64,000 nt of DNA, taken from NCBI RefSeq assembly GCF_003672135.1, contig NC_039507.1, forward strand, positions 10,416,290 through 10,480,289, read 5' to 3'. Below are positions 49,647-60,096 of this stretch, piece by piece. The first letter of the stretch is position 1. The number at the start of each line of letters is the position of its first letter. This DNA is from Ooceraea biroi (taxonomy: Eukaryota > Arthropoda > Insecta > Hymenoptera > Formicidae). The notes under the pieces are model-generated. The model saw nothing but the letters and a program-made list of their open reading frames with translations, was not told the origin of the DNA and made no database searches. Both the position numbers and the translations under genes were made by a program.

Positions 49647-52600
49647 TAATAATAATAACGAAACAATATTTTTATGTATTTATAACGCGCGGATTTCTTG
49701 TATAAATTTTTGGAAAATAGACATGGATGGTCAAATCCGAAACTTCACTCGTTAGCAAATTGTCAACGTGATTTGCGAAGGGGACCGCGTAAAACTTATA
49801 TTTAGCTCACGGTTTCGCAGGGTTTTCAAAAAATTGGCAAAGGGCAGGCCTTCAACGCGCTTCAGAGACAGGCGGGTGCGGCTCGCATTAGCGCCAACGA
49901 GTCAGAAAACTCCCCTGCGGCTCGCGTCGCTACAATATTTATGGGGTTGCTCGCGCGAGCGAGCGATTCTCGTTCGCGCGAGTTCGCCTCGTTGGGCGCT
50001 CAAGGTCCTAACGAGTCTTAACGCGTGTGCGGGATGAGCTCAGGACGAGCGCGAAAAATTAATGAGCGTCGGCCAGCAGCACCAAAGAGGGCTTGAAATT
50101 GTGTATTTTTAAAGAATATCTTGCTGCCAAAAACATAATATTTAGTCTACGAAGTGCTCTTCTGTTTCGAATGATTTTGGATACGGATGTGTCAATTGTT
50201 CTATCCTTCACAGAAGAATGATTTACGCATATCAGCATTAAAATTTGAACTGAACTATACCGATTTCAATTCGCGACTTAAACCTCATCACCTTGAGATT
50301 TTTGCTTCTTGTTTCGCACAGCTCTTATTTTTATCTCACTTTTTTTTCCAGCTTAAAAGAGAAAGAGTAACGCGGAATGAGCGTCGCCAGGGGTGGAGAA
50401 AAACTCATCCCCGGTCGCTCCTTCTCCATCGACGCCGAAGGATCTTCCTTCCGTCGTGAATCGGTGGCGCTCGTCGGAATCGAGTCGAGAAAATCGTGAA
50501 AAGGGGCAAAGTCTCGCGACTAATCAGCCGACCGACCGGTTTACGCTTTCGTTCCCTCCGCGCCTCCGCCGCCGCGTTCATTCTCAGCCGCCGTCTCTTC
50601 GGGGGTGGCCGGGAGTTTAAAAAGGGGCGGCCGAGTTTTTCTTTTTTCCTTTCCTCTTGCTCTCTCGCTCTCTCCCGATTCACCCTTCGTCGCTCGCAAT
50701 CACGGTGAAGTGTCGTCTTCGACGAAGGGTGTAAGTACCGATCCCGAACGAGTAAGTTCAAAGAGCCGGAACCGGAAACGGTTTCCTCGGATTTTTACCG
50801 AATTCGCCGCGCTCCGATCTCGGATTCTCGTAAATCGAATCGTCTCTCGGTACGCGTGAGGGCATGGGATCGAAGAATTGACATAATAACTTGGTCTGAG
50901 TGCGAAGAGCCGAGATAATGCAATAGCCACATCTATTTAAAGTCTTGTCATAATAATTTATGATACCATTAATGTTTGTTTACATGTACGGTGCATTGAC
51001 TCGATCAAACCTCGCCACACGTAAAGAATTATTACATTAACAGATTTATGAAGCTTATTAGTAGAATAAATATGTTCCGCAAGAATAGACTTTAATAATT
51101 ACTTGATACATATTACAATTTCTTTCATTCTGCAACAGTAGAACCAACAATTGGTTGCATCAACAATCTACACTAATTAATCGCAGCCAAGCATATCTCA
51201 TATCATGCGTGGTGCGTGTGAAATACGACGAACAGATATGATTTCGCTGGTGATAAACAGCATCATCGAAGCAACACGCAATGTATATAAATAAAATTAG
51301 CAATATTTATCTTCCGCATAAACACTTACCCTACTACCTCTGATAATTATGTGATACCTATAACCGACATGCACGCTATAACACCCAATATAACGTCTCG
51401 TTTCTCGATCGTTTCGCCACGAACTCGGCGGAAGTTCGCGGGAATGATTTCCACCATCTTTCCACCGATGTTCCTCGTACTACCCCATTATACGCCGCGC
51501 GACTATCCCATCTGCACGAATAAATAAATAAGAACCGAGTGTAAAACAGGATCGTACGTGGTCGGCGCATACATTCAACTGGACACTGAGAGAAAGAGAG
51601 AGAAAGAAAGGGAGATGGAGGGTGGCGAAAAGTCGTTCGGCGCGCGTAGGGTAAATAAAGTTTTAAATTTCCGCAACCCCCTGTGCTCCTCCCCCAGCTT
51701 CTCTTCCTCGGTCGGGGGCGCTTCTTCGCCTCGGGCCGGCGGCGGCGGTGGTGGCGGCGCCTCCGCTATCTGCATAATATATCTCTAATGTGGCGGAGGG
51801 AAAAGAGGGTGGCAAAACTTGCCTGCCGCGCTCCTTCGTCTGGTATAATGTAAGACGAACTCCGCGCCGGGGAATGGGGACTGGTAAGCGGCGAGGTGGT
51901 TTCTCTCCGGTGGTGAAAGCGAGCGAGACGGCCGCTTCCTCCTCCCTTACGCGCAGCGCGCGGGAGGCGCACGGTGTGCCTTAAATAACGCGAGTTTGGA
52001 TTTATAGTAATACTTTTATGAAATAATGTTAGTGGCGGATATTAAGGCAGACACTGCCGGGAGCGTCGCTGGCTGAACGCCATCCGAGAGCGATGCCCCC
52101 CTCTGGTCTGCGTACATCCTCGAGGCATCCTCTTACCCTCGATTTTCCCTCCGGTGTACCCGTGAAGGAACTTCCGGCGACGATTTTTCCGCTCGTGCAC
52201 TAGGCGCGTTCGATATCGATTTTTCGGATTCCCAGACAACGCAAAAAAGAAAACCTCCGGGCAGAATATATCGTAAAATTATTATAATGACATGTTACCA
52301 TTACGTGCGTTATTTGCAGACTTCAAAACTCGAAGCAACGCAAAAGAGTTAAGACTGCTCATTTATCATATTGTTTTCTTCTTAGATATTAATCTAAATA
52401 AAAAATGCTATTTCTTGGAGTAATCAGGTATTGTAATATGCTTCAAAAGAATTCCAAATCTGCTTTTGCAAATTTGCTCGAGTCTTAGTTACCACTTTAT
52501 GAAATTCTCGATGGAAGAAAATGGCGTTTCTCATGTTCCACACTGAAACGATTCGAACGTAAAATGTGGCACCGGGTCTCGGGGGTATTTTCGTTGAGTC

Positions 52601-53649
52601 ACGCCGGCAAATCTCGCGGGAAGAACGGAAACGGCAAGACGACAAGACCGGTCCATACACATGCAGGAAGAGAAAGAGAGAAGGAGCTGCGTAAAATTTG
52701 CCGGCAACCGCCGCTCTTTAATTAGTATACCCCGTAACACGGCGAAGAAGTCGGAAACGTTGAAACGAGATGAAGAGAAAGGACAGAGAGAAAGAGAGGA
52801 GGTACTTAAATAATTATCGTTTCGAGGCGTGCAGAACGACGCGACGCGAGCGGAGGCCGCATCTGTTTCTGATTATTAATTAATATCAACCAACCCCCCG
52901 CGTGGGGGAGGATGAGGAGGAAGCTGCGTTCGCATGAGCGAGTCCGCTGCTCTCTCGCGCACGCGGCCATATGCAGATACACACACACACACACACGACG
53001 CGAGCACGCGTCGCGTACGCGCGTGTCGCTCGCAGGAATAAAGAGAGCATACGCGCGGCTAGAAAGCGTGCGCGCGCGCGAGGGGGTGCGGCATATATTC
53101 ATATGTTGCGCAGAAATGAACAGAACGGGCTCGGCGGGCATTAAAATTAATGAAACGGACGGAACACGCGCGTTTTAACGAAAATGTATGTGGGCGATCA
53201 GGCGGAAGCGCTTGCTCTCTTTCTCTTTCTCCCTCCGTTCCTATCTCTTTGTTCCTGTCTGTCTCCCTCTTTTTCTATGTCTCTCTCGGAAACGAAGTGC
53301 CGGGGAACGCGCAAACGCCCCTGGGCTCGTGAATATCCATCCGCGTTGCATCTTTTCATCCCTCATTCCTTTTTTCTGCCGTACAACACGTGGATGTACC
53401 ATCGAATGCACTGGATATTCGATCGTTGACCTATCAAAGACACCTCGATCAGAAGAAAACTCTCAGTTAAGTAGTAATGACCGAATCAGAGTTTGTAATC
53501 AGGAACTTTGTGAAGAAATGTTTGTATTTAAAGAAATAATAAATTATACATATAATGTTGAATACCATTAAAACTAAAATAGAATAATAATAATTAGCAG
53601 AAATAAGAGATTAAGAAAATTAACAAAATCTTTAATCTCTCCTCTTTAG
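49647..53649. other. No gene recognised
   Basis: CpG-rich blocks at 49800-50050, 50380-50870, 51540-51990 and 52800-53330 with pyrimidine tracts (53216-53290). AT-rich between 50930 and 51370. No credible coding frame. Confidence 0.55.
52979..52996. repeat. (AC)9 microsatellite
   Basis: Nine AC units followed by alternating CG/GC-rich sequence (to about 53085), a stretch of alternating purine-pyrimidine. Confidence 0.9.
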
Positions 53650-53763
53650 CGGGTGCAAAATGTCCTTGTGTGGTATAAATTCAATCCAGATCTACGCAGT
53701 GAATTCGATGAGAATGTTCGGGAAATGGAGGGTTTCTTAATTAAGAAACTTGACTATGGATAA
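53650..53763 (+). other. Short open frame behind a splice-acceptor-like site
   Basis: After CTCTCCTCTTTAG (ending at 53649) a frame of about 35 codons runs to a TAA at 53761-53763, with residues such as VWYKFNPDLRSEFDE and EMEGFLIKKL. The look is protein-like (mixed charged and hydrophobic, sensible codons). No partner exon or family was recognised. It could be a terminal exon, a transposon remnant or chance. Confidence 0.15.
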
Positions 53764-54232
53764 AGTCGCGAAAGTATCGAGATAGTGACAACCTGACGTT
53801 TCGCCGTCACCGCACGAATATAAATTTGTCCATTATCCAGTGATTAGTTCGCGAAGGGATATACACCGCTTCCTGACTTCCTGAATGATATATTAGCAAG
53901 TAATTCACCAGATATTGCACTCGAGATGATAGAAGTTGCTCAGATACTGCTTTCTGAATGGAAGCGTACTTGGATCGTTGAAAATGGACACAAACTGTCA
54001 TAATTACCGCAGAGAATAATTTTAGAAACAAATTCCTTAATAACTTTTTAAGTTAAAGATTTTCATACATTGCAAAAGTTTTAGTTTTTTACATGACAAG
54101 CAGAATTCAAATAATCTATAAAATATTACCAACTTTATACAATAAAGTAACATGTTATGTAACGTGCGAGTTGGATATTCTATTTTATCAAATAACTGCA
54201 GTCCGAAATTGTATCAGTGTTGCCATCTGTGG

Positions 54233-54374
54233 ATCGATAGCAGAAATACAAGCGACCGCAATCTAACCTAATATTTGACAATGTTCAGTTTGATTCAGTG
54301 TGATTCAGTGTGATTCAGTGTGATTCAGTTCGGCACGTGTTTAATCGTTACGTTCCGTGCGTTTGATACACGTG
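54233..54374 (+). promoter_or_regulatory. MAK16 core promoter: decamer repeats with initiator cores and two CACGTG E-boxes
   Basis: Four contiguous copies of TGATTCAGTG (the last ends in T) lie at 54291-54330. Each carries TCAGT, the core of the arthropod initiator; the last copy is a full TCAGTT at 54325-54330, and another TCAGTT sits at 54285-54290. Two perfect CACGTG E-boxes follow at 54334-54339 and 54369-54374, upstream of the ATG at 54438. A DRE-like ATCGATA is at 54233-54239. In Drosophila, Myc/Max E-boxes in ribosome-biogenesis genes are typically just downstream of the start site, which this layout would match. The motifs are seen directly; their use is inferred. Confidence 0.6.
54291..54330 (+). 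repeat. Four tandem 10-bp units (TGATTCAGTG)
   Basis: Three identical units and a fourth with one end change, exactly in phase, about 110-150 bases before the MAK16 start codon. The 10-bp period is close to one DNA turn. Confidence 0.97.
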
Positions 54375-54437
54375 TTGTGATACTTATTAAAAATTTGATA
54401 CAATTTATTTCCACAAGTAGATACAAGTAAAAACAAA

Positions 54438-55939
54438 ATGCAGCACGATGACGTAAGTAGAGCTCGAAATAAAGTTTTTGTCTGAAATGATTTTTGGTTA
54501 TTGTCGCTTAATCTTGACGATTTTGCAGGCCGTGTGGAGTATTATAAATAAATCATTTTGCTCTTATAAAATAAAGTAAGTGCATTGTTAGGAAATAATT
54601 GAATATATAAAAAAAATCATTTTATATCTATTAATTGCTGTAACGTTTCTTTTATAGTACAAAGACACAAAGATTCTGTAGACATGAGTACAATCTTACG
54701 GGATTGTGCAGCAGACCTGCATGTCCTCTTGCAAACAGTCAGTATGCCACAATCAAAGAGGAAAGCGGTATTATCTATCTGTATATGAGAACCAGTGATA
54801 GGTACGTATGTATAACTTTTTCATAGTTATAATCTTGAGAATTTTTAAATATAATATTTTATATACTTTTGTTGTTATTCTTAATAAATAATTGTGTATA
54901 GTAACAAATATTTTCATCTACGTAATAACTTTTTCTTCCAGGATATATAAACCTAAAGCTAGTTGGCAGAAAGTCAAACTATCCAGAAATTTTGAGAAAG
55001 CGATACAGCAGATCAATGAAAATTTGCTTTACTGGCCTGGTTTCATAAAAGCAAAATGCAAGCAACGATTCCTCAAGATTACACAGTATCTTATTCGCAT
55101 GAGGAAACTCAGACTAAGGCGGCAGAAGAAGATCGTACCTCTTCAGAGGAAGATCGAGAGAAGAGAGAGGCGTAGGGAGGAAAAGGCTTTAGTCGCTGCC
55201 AGACTAGAAAATGCGATTGAAAAGCAGCTTATGGAGAGATTAAAGAAGGGAATGGTAATATTACGTTTTTTATATCCATCGCTGTGAACATTATTATAAT
55301 TATATTTCAGTGCTGTAATCCTCACGAATAATCACGTTTTAGTACGAAGGCATTTTCAACTTCCCACAACGAGTGTTTGACAAAGCAGTGAAAGATGTCG
55401 AAGTCGTGGAAGAAGATGGCGAGGCGGAAAGTGACGAAGAAGTGGAACAGGAAATCGAGAAGGAAGTGGAAATGGAATTGGAAGCAGATGAGAGGGAAAC
55501 TGAGCAGGATGGCCCACAATACATTGAAGCTGATAGCAATGATGATGATGACGATGTTGAAGAGCTTTCTATGGTAAGTAATAGAATTATATTATTTGCT
55601 AAGACAATTTCTTTATAAACAATGCTCTATATGTACTGTGCAGGATGAAGATAGTGACTCTGGACGAAAAGAAGAAATTGAATTGTCAGACAGTTTTGAA
55701 TCTGATGTCAGCGATATTGAGGTAAGGAATATTTCCAACTTGAAATGAGTTTATTACATTCTCGAGTTAGTTATAAATGTCGTATCGTTGCATTTGATTA
55801 GGATATGTTCGAGCCATCCACGAGTAAGAAGACAAAAATGCCGAAAGTTGGTAAAAAAGCAAAGGCACAAAAGAAATTGCGACCAAGAGTGGAAGTGGAA
55901 TACGAAATGGAACAAGAGAGCCGACGACAACAGGCTTAG
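54438..55939 (+). CDS. MAK16: MAK16, nucleolar 60S ribosome-biogenesis factor
   Basis: Orthologue of MAK16, which acts in the nucleolus in early pre-60S particles with the Nsa1/Rpf1/Rrp1 module (family knowledge). Seven coding exons: 54438-54452, 54529-54575, 54658-54801, 54942-55254, 55343-55573, 55644-55721 and 55802-55939. All junctions are GT-AG and in frame; the product is 321 residues, close to the roughly 300 of the human protein. The N-terminus MQHDD and the segment with four cysteines (residues 16, 28, 38 and 43) leading into CPLANSQYATIKEE match the family. The middle holds the near-invariant CKQRFLKITQYLIRMRKL and a basic helix with ERRERRREEKAL. The C-terminal third is very acidic (Glu/Asp runs from about residue 180 to 285), then a basic tail with VEVEYE close to the stop. 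The start has an A at -3 and follows a promoter-like block. It lies head-to-tail with PGAP2. Confidence 0.96.
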
Positions 55940-55976
55940 CAAATTTGTATCATATAAATATTACAATTGTTTTTCT

Positions 55977-55982
55977 AATAAA
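55977..55982 (+). terminator. Polyadenylation signal of MAK16
   Basis: A canonical AATAAA lies 38 bases after the MAK16 stop codon, in sequence with T-rich tracts on both sides. It is the first such signal on the strand and would give a very short 3' UTR. Confidence 0.7.
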
Positions 55983-57153
55983 GCTATTGAAAATATTACA
56001 TATTGTGTTCTCAATCGAATTTATACAAAGTTTAGTGACGTTAGGCAGACTAGAATAGCTTGACAAATCTGAACAAAATTTGCACCTACCTAGCCTTAAA
56101 TTGAAAAAGAAAATTTTTTGTTTTGCACTTTAGTCTTTTAATGTTTTTGATCGTTTTGCCAATTACCGTTCAGTTGCTGCTTCAAAATATTTTCTTATTT
56201 CCTTCTTATTTGAAAGAAGAAAAAGGAAAGAAAATATTCCGAAGCATTTGAAATAGCAACTGGATCGCAACGACAAATAACAGTCACGATGCACAAATCT
56301 GTAGATACGATACGCAAAGGCCGAGTGTGCCTCAGGCTCTCAGCAGCTTCATGTTGCTCGGCACTGACGGCTGACGCCGTGTATACATCGCGCGAGAGAT
56401 GTATCTGTAGCAGACGATACGATTAATCGTGACAAAGAAAGGTAAATCGCGCGGTCTTGTCCGAAGAGTCGATTTTTCGCTCGTGGACTTTGTCTCGCCG
56501 CACTCACAAGATCTCGCGAGATCTGATTCACTGCGATTTGTCAATAGGGCGTTAGTCTGCAGTGCTTGGGCATTGCGCATCCCTTCGCGATTGTCATGCA
56601 CGTTGACGTTTACTATCGGTCTTTCGTATCGTATCGCAGTGGTGGTGCTCGGACACAGTTAGGGACGTGGTGGATCGTTCGCGGGAAGATCGTGGCCGCG
56701 AATCGCACATTTTGCCTCTCCTGCTCGCTGTTTACAGAGCATGTAGGTTATTTGTCAAGATCGCAACAACTGTGAGGTGACACAGTGTCGGAACAATACA
56801 ATTGCAATACGTGGGATTAATGAATTAACTAGTACATACGCAACAATGTAACGTACGCGATATAATAAGATTCAACTGTACGTTTTTTTACTCGAAGCTA
56901 CTTGAAAGCGAGATCCGCACAGTCGATCCGGAGACGCTGCAAATCGCACTCTTTCGTCGAGCAATTTACGTGATAAAGCGGCAGCGATGCGTAACTATCG
57001 GTGTATTCTCGTCATGCAGATTTATCTCCGTCGAGCAAATTTTGCAAGACTCGTTTCGCGCGATAAGTACCGATTACTTCAGCGAAGCGAGTCCCTTTGG
57101 TCGCGCGTAATTTTATTAACGACCATCTTAATTTTGTAATTTCTTCTCATCAG
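55983..57153. other. MAK16-PGAP2 spacer with the likely PGAP2 promoter
   Basis: The first 300 bases are AT-rich; 56280-57120 is CpG-richer and probably holds the PGAP2 promoter and a non-coding first exon. I could not place a start site or the donor that matches the acceptor at 57153. Confidence 0.4.
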
Positions 57154-57296
57154 GGATATTATGGCACGCGGAATAATGTCGAGGATCGTCGAGCGAGTTT
57201 AAGGCCAGAGAGCATTATGAATCCACATTGCACAATAGACTGACTGGGCTCCGCTTCTGTGTTACTGTACTCCTCGTTCTGCGCACAAATGTCAGA
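57154..57296 (+). other. PGAP2 5' UTR part of the first coding exon
   Basis: A pyrimidine-rich acceptor (TTTCTTCTCATCAG) ends at 57153, before the first plausible PGAP2 start. The reading frame of PGAP2 stays open back to about 57228 but without an ATG, and out-of-frame ATGs occur (for example near 57162 and 57217). So the bases 57154-57296 are best read as 5' UTR joined to an upstream non-coding exon, perhaps in the CpG-rich block 56330-56770. I could not fix the matching donor. Confidence 0.5.
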
Positions 57297-58324
57297 ATGT
57301 TAGACAGCACTTCTAACATGGAACTGAATAATGTGGGAAGCAACAAGAGCTCTGTATACCTCGTGCTGTCCTTCAGACGACTATGCCTAGCGACGGTTGG
57401 TTTACCGCTCGTATCGCTGCTGTTCTGTTTCGTCACAGCTTACATATTTCAACAGGATGATATTCACGAAACTCACTGTAGAGTAAGCGAACATTAATTC
57501 GATGAACAAATGATGCTCCACTTGATTGACAGTACTAACATTTACGTCTTGTTAAAGGTCTACAATATCCTTCCATCGATCTCAGCCATCACTGGCGTGT
57601 CTCCTCAGAGGTATCTATGGCGTGTCAGCATAGCTTTACATATTGGACCTAGGCTGGTGATCGCCAGTGTTTATCACTCGTATTATTACAAAATACTTAA
57701 GAGCATTGAAGACGTGCCTCAAAAAATCACAGGGAGCAGGCTCCTGAACTTGTGCTACTGGCTCAACATCGCCGAGGTAGCGGCTCTGAGTGGCGTAACG
57801 TACATTTCTAACAGGGAAAATTACTGTAAGTAGCTCACAGTGTTACGCGGAGATCTTGCGCTGTCTGTTGGACACACGTGAAACGACACCTCGAGTGGAG
57901 CTTACGATAACGATTATTTTCAGCGGTGCACGAGAAGATTTTCATAGTGTTTATGATTAGTTCGCTCACGTACATGCTGACCGCCGTAAGATTGGGTCGC
58001 CTAATAACTCCAAATGCACAAAGTCTTCAGTTCAAACAGGTGCTGTTCATGATGAGTCTTGTCAGTACGATCGGTCTTATCATTTTTTTCTTGAAGCATC
58101 GACTGCTGTGTCACGATATGGGTAAGAGACAAAATTCATTTCGTTACATCGCGTGAACACGAGATAACGCAGAGTTGTAATTTTCCACAGCATTTAGTTG
58201 GTTCTCGCTGTGTGAGTATGTGATAGCTTTTGCGAACATGGGCTTTCACATCACCGTCGTTTTGGATTTTCCCAAGGAGCAACTGGTCGTAGGTCACGGT
58301 TTACCTGCCGAAAAGATAGATTAA
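57297..58324 (+). CDS. PGAP2: PGAP2, post-GPI-attachment to proteins factor 2 (Frag1/DRAM/Sfk1 family)
   Basis: Multi-pass Golgi/ER membrane protein needed for fatty-acid remodelling of GPI anchors (family knowledge). Four coding exons: 57297-57482, 57558-57825, 57924-58121 and 58191-58324, all GT-AG and in frame. Translation from 57297 gives 261 residues. The in-frame ATG at 57318 has the better context (AACATGG) and gives 254 residues, the length of the human protein, so either start may be used. Diagnostic segments: FRRLCLATVGLPLVSLLFC (first helix), ETHCRVYNILPSISA and SPQRYLWR after it, IGPRLV, the HEKIFIVFMISSLTYML helix, and near the end CEYVIAFANMGFHITVVLDF. About five to six hydrophobic helices are visible. 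A good acceptor at 57152-57153 upstream suggests a spliced 5' UTR. The gene follows MAK16 in the same direction after about 1.3 kb. Confidence 0.95.
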
Positions 58325-59180
58325 CCTTTTAGGATAATTTATCATTCTTGTCGACATATTAAAGTGCCTATTGCCTCTGCATGGAAGTGCTATGGATCCT
58401 GATTTTCGAGAGGTGAAATTTCGACACAACGTCTCAGCTTCACGATCCTCCCGATTTTGTGATATTCACAAAATTACGTTGCGTTTCGTATGGGAAATCG
58501 ATATCGTTTGCTTCTTCATGTGCGATTTTTAAAACGCTTCGTCTACTTTTTTATCCTTTTACTTTTACATCTTTTATGATATCGATGAATCACGATAAAT
58601 CAGTACTCTTAGATGACTAGTAGAAATTATTCGGAAAAACAAATCTAGCGCTTCCAAAGTGCGGCACTGGTTACTTTGCGAGCGATGAAATATGTAACGG
58701 CCTTTTAATATCGATTAGTAATACAGTATCGACACACATTATAGGGAATGATAGTTAAAAAGCAAGTATCCTACATACAAACAGCATTTAACGTTATCGT
58801 AAACTGAAAATATTATTACCGCGTCGTATAAGATTACTTGTAAAGACTTTTGGGTCTTCTTTTATAGAGACTTTTGCAAGGTGAGAATTCTAGTCAAACG
58901 CGAATTAAGTCTAGTCGCGATATCTTTTATCCGCTTTACCGTACTCTTACTTTACATTGTAAGTTGAGATTAGATTATAGAAGATGCATTTACGTTAAAT
59001 GGTCTTTGAGATATTATAATCGTGCGTTCATCAAATGAACGTGTACAACTTTGGATTTTTGCAAAACAATTGTACAGTTGTGTCTTGTTGGCAAAAAATC
59101 TTACGATAGAATCTCGTACGCGTATAAGTTACTCGTTCACCTTGTAAGAAAGTTAATTCATCCTGTATAGATTTTCAGAT

Positions 59181-59186
59181 AATAAA
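59181..59186 (+). terminator. Candidate polyadenylation signal of PGAP2
   Basis: AATAAA lies about 860 bases after the PGAP2 stop, in AT-rich UTR-like sequence. Further AATAAA hexamers at 61385-61390 and 62579-62584 (the latter followed by TTTTGTC-type GU-rich bases) could end longer transcripts. Which is used cannot be told here. Confidence 0.35.
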
Positions 59187-60053
59187 ATCAGCTAATGTTC
59201 AGCGAGACGCGCTGTTCGGCATTGCTGTACACTTGCAAACGTAGGGTAATCGCTCCTATGTTTGTATGTAGCATACGATAGTTCAATAATACGTAGCAAT
59301 TATCGAAACACTGGAGATTAAAGCAGTCACATTATGTAGGGATAATGTAAATGAGGATTGCATTCGGACCAGTGCGTTCAGAGCAAGAGATTATAATATC
59401 GAGAAATATTTCATTCATGAAAAAAAGAAATTTGTAAGACAAATATTAGGAAAGGGAGTTTCTATCAGATTTTATGACTGAAACTCCCGTACATCTCTCG
59501 TTCGAAGCTGTTGATGATTCGTACGTACAGAATGGTATATTCTTAACGAAAAATGTCGGCTATTTTAATTTACTGAAAATTAGTAAGTTTGCTAATTTAC
59601 TGAAACTAAATATATTTGATTATTTCTATATAAGTTTTTACTCAAAAGATTTCATTAAAAATTACACAAACAATGTAATTACAGCACAATTACAGAAATA
59701 ATCCGCAATTAAATTTTTATAAAGTAGACATTATCAGTGTGCATGTCGAACGAGGATGTGTCTTTTTGGTGAGAAAGAAAGAAAGCGTGACAAAAACTTC
59801 ACTTATACGGTTTGCACTTGTTCAGGGACTTTGCACGCAAATATCCCTCGATACAGTACCAATAAGCGCAAAACATTGTTTATTACCCTTGCATTTGTAA
59901 TAAGTAAATGATGGTTGACGTTTATCGCGACGTCTCTTAGGATTTCATTGTTAATGCCGATAGTCTCAGTGTGATTCTAGATAGCACTCGCAGTTCAACG
60001 ATATCAGTTTTGCACATTTTTACATCTATATACATATACATACGTACATATAT

Positions 60054-60055
<2 letters not shown>

Positions 60056-60092
<37 letters not shown>
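60056..60092. repeat. (AC)n microsatellite
   Basis: An uninterrupted AC run of about 18 units lies in the AT-rich stretch downstream of PGAP2, next to a TACATA-rich tract (60021-60054). Confidence 0.97.
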
Positions 60093-60096
<4 letters not shown>

